A stretch of 64,000 nt of DNA from Lignipirellula cremea. Lineage in GTDB: Bacteria; Planctomycetota; Planctomycetia; Pirellulales; Pirellulaceae. The notes under the pieces are model-generated. The model saw only the letters and a program-made list of their open reading frames with translations, was not told the DNA's origin and did no database searches. The number at the start of each line of letters is the position of its first letter. Positions within the stretch are counted from its first letter, which is position 1. Positions 61,956 through 64,000 of this stretch are shown in pieces. Location of the stretch: positions 248,001 to 312,000 of the forward strand of contig NZ_CP036433.1 in NCBI RefSeq assembly GCF_007751035.1, written 5' to 3'. The position numbers and the translations under genes are program-made.

Positions 61956-64000
61956 CTAATGATTCAGAATGAATTCACGAGTATTGAGCAGGCTCCACAG
62001 CACATCTTGAAAAGCCCGCAAGGAAGATTCTCGCTGCTGGACATATTCCAGGCAGGAGGACCGTTCTGCGTCGCTTGGGGATCGGCCCACGGCGGATAAA
62101 TAGATCTCTTCGATCCGCTGCGGATCAGAGGCCGTCGCTTCCAGGATTTTGGCGACTCGGCCTTGTTCGTGATAGATCTTCGCACTCACGCCCGGGTGAT
62201 TGGCCAGGTACAGCGTTTGCACGATCGTCGTCTGGGTATCGCGTTCGCAGTCGCACTGCACTTCGGTGCTTCGCAGGGGCCGACCGAAGATTTTAAAGGC
62301 GTAACTCAGCGACGCCTCGTCGTTCTGGTGCTGGGTGACGCCGGCGACTTCGATCGCCTTGGCTCCGTCGGGCAGATAGAGCCTGGCCGGGTAGGTTTCG
62401 GCGGAGCCGGTCGCCTGATTCACCGCGTCCACCAGCACTTCGGCCGGCAAGCGGCGGAACTGGAAGTGGGCGAAGTTTCGTTCGGCCGCGGCGGCAAGCG
62501 GGCCGAGCGACGACGGCGAGGAGGAAAGCTGATAGGTGCGGCTTCCGGCGATGGTGCGATGCAGCCAGCGCAGATCGTAACCTTGCTGAATGAATTGCTC
62601 GGCCAGTTCGTTCAGCAATTCCGGGTGCGAGGGCGGATTGAGGGGGGACAAGTGATCCGGAGGATCGACGATTCCACGCCCCAGATAGTGGGCCCAGACG
62701 CGATTCACGATCGCCTTGGCGAACAACGGATGATCGGGGCGCCGGAGCCATTCGACGACCAATTCACGAGGGTCGCGATCCTGCGCGATTTCAAGCGGCG
62801 ATGCTTCGCCCAGCAGGCGGAACGTTTCGCTGCGCTGCGATCCCAGCGGGCTGGAGACGCTGGCAAAGTTTCGCCGCGAACCGTCGTGTCGAATGTCCGT
62901 GCCGAACCGTTTGGGACCGTTCGTCATGCGGCCTTTGTCGATGTCGAGTTGGGCGATCTCTGTTTCGAGGGCCGACTTCTCCGTTTCCAGTTGGGCGTAA
63001 GCCTCGCGCAGTTGTTGGATCCGGGCAGCGTCCTGGTCTTCGTTTTCCGCGCGGTTCTTTTCGTCCCGAGCTTTGTTGGATTGGTTGCTGACTTCCTTCA
63101 GCTTGTCGCGCAGCTCTTTCAGTTTTTTGTCCAGCTCTTTGGCGTCCTTGGGCAACTGCTCAAAGCTCTTGAGGATGGGTTCCGGCAGGGACTTTTTGTC
63201 GGGATAGTTGGCGCTTTTGAGCTGGTTGAAGAAGTTCGCAAAACTCAACAGATCGTCCTGGCTCCAGACGTCGTGCGGGTGGCGGTGGCATTGGGCGCAC
63301 TCCATCCGCAAACCCAGGAAGGCGTGGGCCACCTGGACGGCGCCTTTGACGCCAACGGCGTTTTTCCGCTGCCAGTACAGATCGAGCGTCCGACGCTGGG
63401 CGTAGACGGGCAAGTCGGGGCTTTGCCTGGCGTTTTCTTCCGCCAGAGTCAGGACTTCGTCGATCCAGGTTTCGAAGGCTCGCCCTTCCTGGCTGGTCGC
63501 CGTCAAGATCCGCGCGGCGAGTTCGTCGTAGGGCAGGTTCTCCTCCAGGCGTGCATTGAGCCACTGATGAAAGCGGCGGTTTTCGGCCGGTTCGACGAAT
63601 GCGAAGTTCGCGTTGAAGTCGCTAGGCCGCAAGATATCGCAGAACCTGGTCGCCCAGAGCGCCGCGTGTTCGGGGCGAAGCAGCAACTCGTCGATCTTCT
63701 TCGTTCTTTTGTTGGGATCGCCATCGCCGAGAAACGCTTTGATCTCGTCAGGCTGGGGAAGCGAACCCGCGATGTCGAGCGTGGCCCGGCGGAGGAACGT
63801 TGCGTCGTCGCAGAGATCAGCCGCCGGAATCTGCAGCACCCTTAGCTTCGCCAGGATGTGGTCGTCGATAAAGTTCTGCGCTGGCGTCACGGGGAAATCG
63901 ATCGGCTGGCCGGGCACGACGACCTGGGCCACGGTCGGCTCGGCTCCGTAGCGGATGACGATCGCCGTAGCGCCGACGCCCGACGCTTTGATTCGGCCGC
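61956..64000 (-). CDS. Ig-like (BIG2-type) domain + DUF1549 (PSCyt2) + DUF1553 (PSD1) protein (5' end outside window)
   Basis: The frame stays open to the window edge, so the N-terminus is missing; about 680 residues are seen. The first visible residues, IKASGVGATAIVIRYGAEPT then VAQVVVPG, match the end of a bacterial Ig-like group 2 domain. PSCyt2 follows (LRRATLDIAGSLPQPDEIKA, ECAQCHRHPHDVWSQDDL) with haem site CAQCH. A long charged coiled coil (LKELRDKLKEVSNQSNKARD) leads into PSD1 (KAIVNRVWAHYLGRGIVDPP, FRRLPAEVLVDAVNQATGSA, EFILNH end). It heads the minus-strand set with two DUF1501 genes and PSCyt1-WD40. Confidence 0.9.
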   Translation of the reverse strand, partial: GRIKASGVGATAIVIRYGAEPTVAQVVVPGQPIDFPVTPAQNFIDDHILAKLRVLQIPAADLCDDATFLRRATLDIAGSLPQPDEIKAFLGDGDPNKRTKKIDELLLRPEHAALWATRFCDILRPSDFNANFAFVEPAENRRFHQWLNARLEENLPYDELAARILTATSQEGRAFETWIDEVLTLAEENARQSPDLPVYAQRRTLDLYWQRKNAVGVKGAVQVAHAFLGLRMECAQCHRHPHDVWSQDDLLSFANFFNQLKSANYPDKKSLPEPILKSFEQLPKDAKELDKKLKELRDKLKEVSNQSNKARDEKNRAENEDQDAARIQQLREAYAQLETEKSALETEIAQLDIDKGRMTNGPKRFGTDIRHDGSRRNFASVSSPLGSQRSETFRLLGEASPLEIAQDRDPRELVVEWLRRPDHPLFAKAIVNRVWAHYLGRGIVDPPDHLSPLNPPSHPELLNELAEQFIQQGYDLRWLHRTIAGSRTYQLSSSPSSLGPLAAAAERNFAHFQFRRLPAEVLVDAVNQATGSAETYPARLYLPDGAKAIEVAGVTQHQNDEASLSYAFKIFGRPLRSTEVQCDCERDTQTTIVQTLYLANHPGVSAKIYHEQGRVAKILEATASDPQRIEEIYLSAVGRSPSDAERSSCLEYVQQRESSLRAFQDVLWSLLNTREFILNH

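Noticed and set aside
62163-63845. 560-codon plus-strand frame opposite the BIG2-PSCyt2-PSD1 gene
   Set aside because: Antisense shadow; its product is a low-information Val/Gln/Arg-rich chain without domains.
1-64000. CRISPR arrays, tRNA or rRNA genes
   Set aside because: No regularly spaced direct repeats, cloverleaf-like segments or rRNA-like blocks were recognised on reading; a covariance-model scan would be needed to exclude tRNAs fully.

Overview
The window is GC-rich chromosomal DNA of a planctomycete, most likely of the Pirellulales/Pirellulaceae type. The main evidence is about ten copies of gene sets found almost only in that phylum. These are planctomycete cytochrome c proteins (PSCyt1, PSCyt2/DUF1549, PSD1/DUF1553, DUF1592/1588/1585), each placed next to Tat-exported DUF1501 or DUF1552 proteins. 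A Rhodopirellula/Verrucomicrobium-type ECF sigma factor with a FecR-WD40 partner agrees with this. No rRNA, tRNA, CRISPR array or complete insertion sequence was recognised. Two genes run off the ends of the window.

Layout. 1-1.7 kb: 3' part of a hydrazine-synthase-alpha-like multihaem gene. 1.7-2.1 kb: a composite dispersed repeat. 2.3-5.8 kb (minus): DUF1592 -> DUF1552. 5.8-9.9 kb (minus): ECF sigma -> FecR/WD40 -> pseudo-caspase/FGE, translationally coupled. 10.3-19.9 kb (plus): a tight six-gene unit (DUF1501, WD40, PSCyt2-PSD1, PQQ propeller, double-PSCyt1/PSCyt2/PSD1, DUF1501). 20-23.7 kb: transposase-like debris, DUF1501, cytochrome-glucose/sorbosone dehydrogenase fusion. 23.9-32.7 kb (plus): two PSCyt1/PSCyt2/PSD1 + DUF1501 pairs, separated by a half copy of the repeat. 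32.8-36.5 kb (minus): a secreted lyase-like protein, a DUF1552 remnant next to the other half repeat, and a Tat-exported Gfo/Idh oxidoreductase. 36.8-40.9 kb: SDR/DUF2867 protein, cysteine synthase, then a run of tiny genes, one broken by a nonsense codon. 41.4-45.5 kb (plus): a second DUF1592 -> DUF1552 pair with a 101-bp MITE-like element between the genes. 45.8-51.4 kb: SOUL haem-binding protein, a membrane protein, DUF2177, two-domain fasciclin protein, D-aminoacylase-type amidohydrolase. 51.4-52.2 kb: a gene graveyard holding a second MITE copy. 52.2-64 kb (minus): two more cytochrome/DUF1501/WD40 sets flanking an alpha/beta hydrolase.

How the genes may work together. Nearly all the large products carry Sec or Tat export signals and combine CxxCH haem sites, beta-propellers and alkaline-phosphatase-superfamily DUF1501/1552 domains. 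The likely setting is a periplasmic or cell-surface redox/glycan-processing apparatus, but the biochemical role of DUF1501, DUF1552 and PSD1 is not established and cannot be read from sequence alone. The most notable observations are: a caspase-FGE protein that has lost both catalytic dyad residues; a MITE pair with terminal inverted repeats and apparent 5-bp target duplications; a dispersed repeat seen as one whole and two half copies; and several scraps of DUF1552 genes, including an exact 44-bp match, which point to active turnover of these cassettes.
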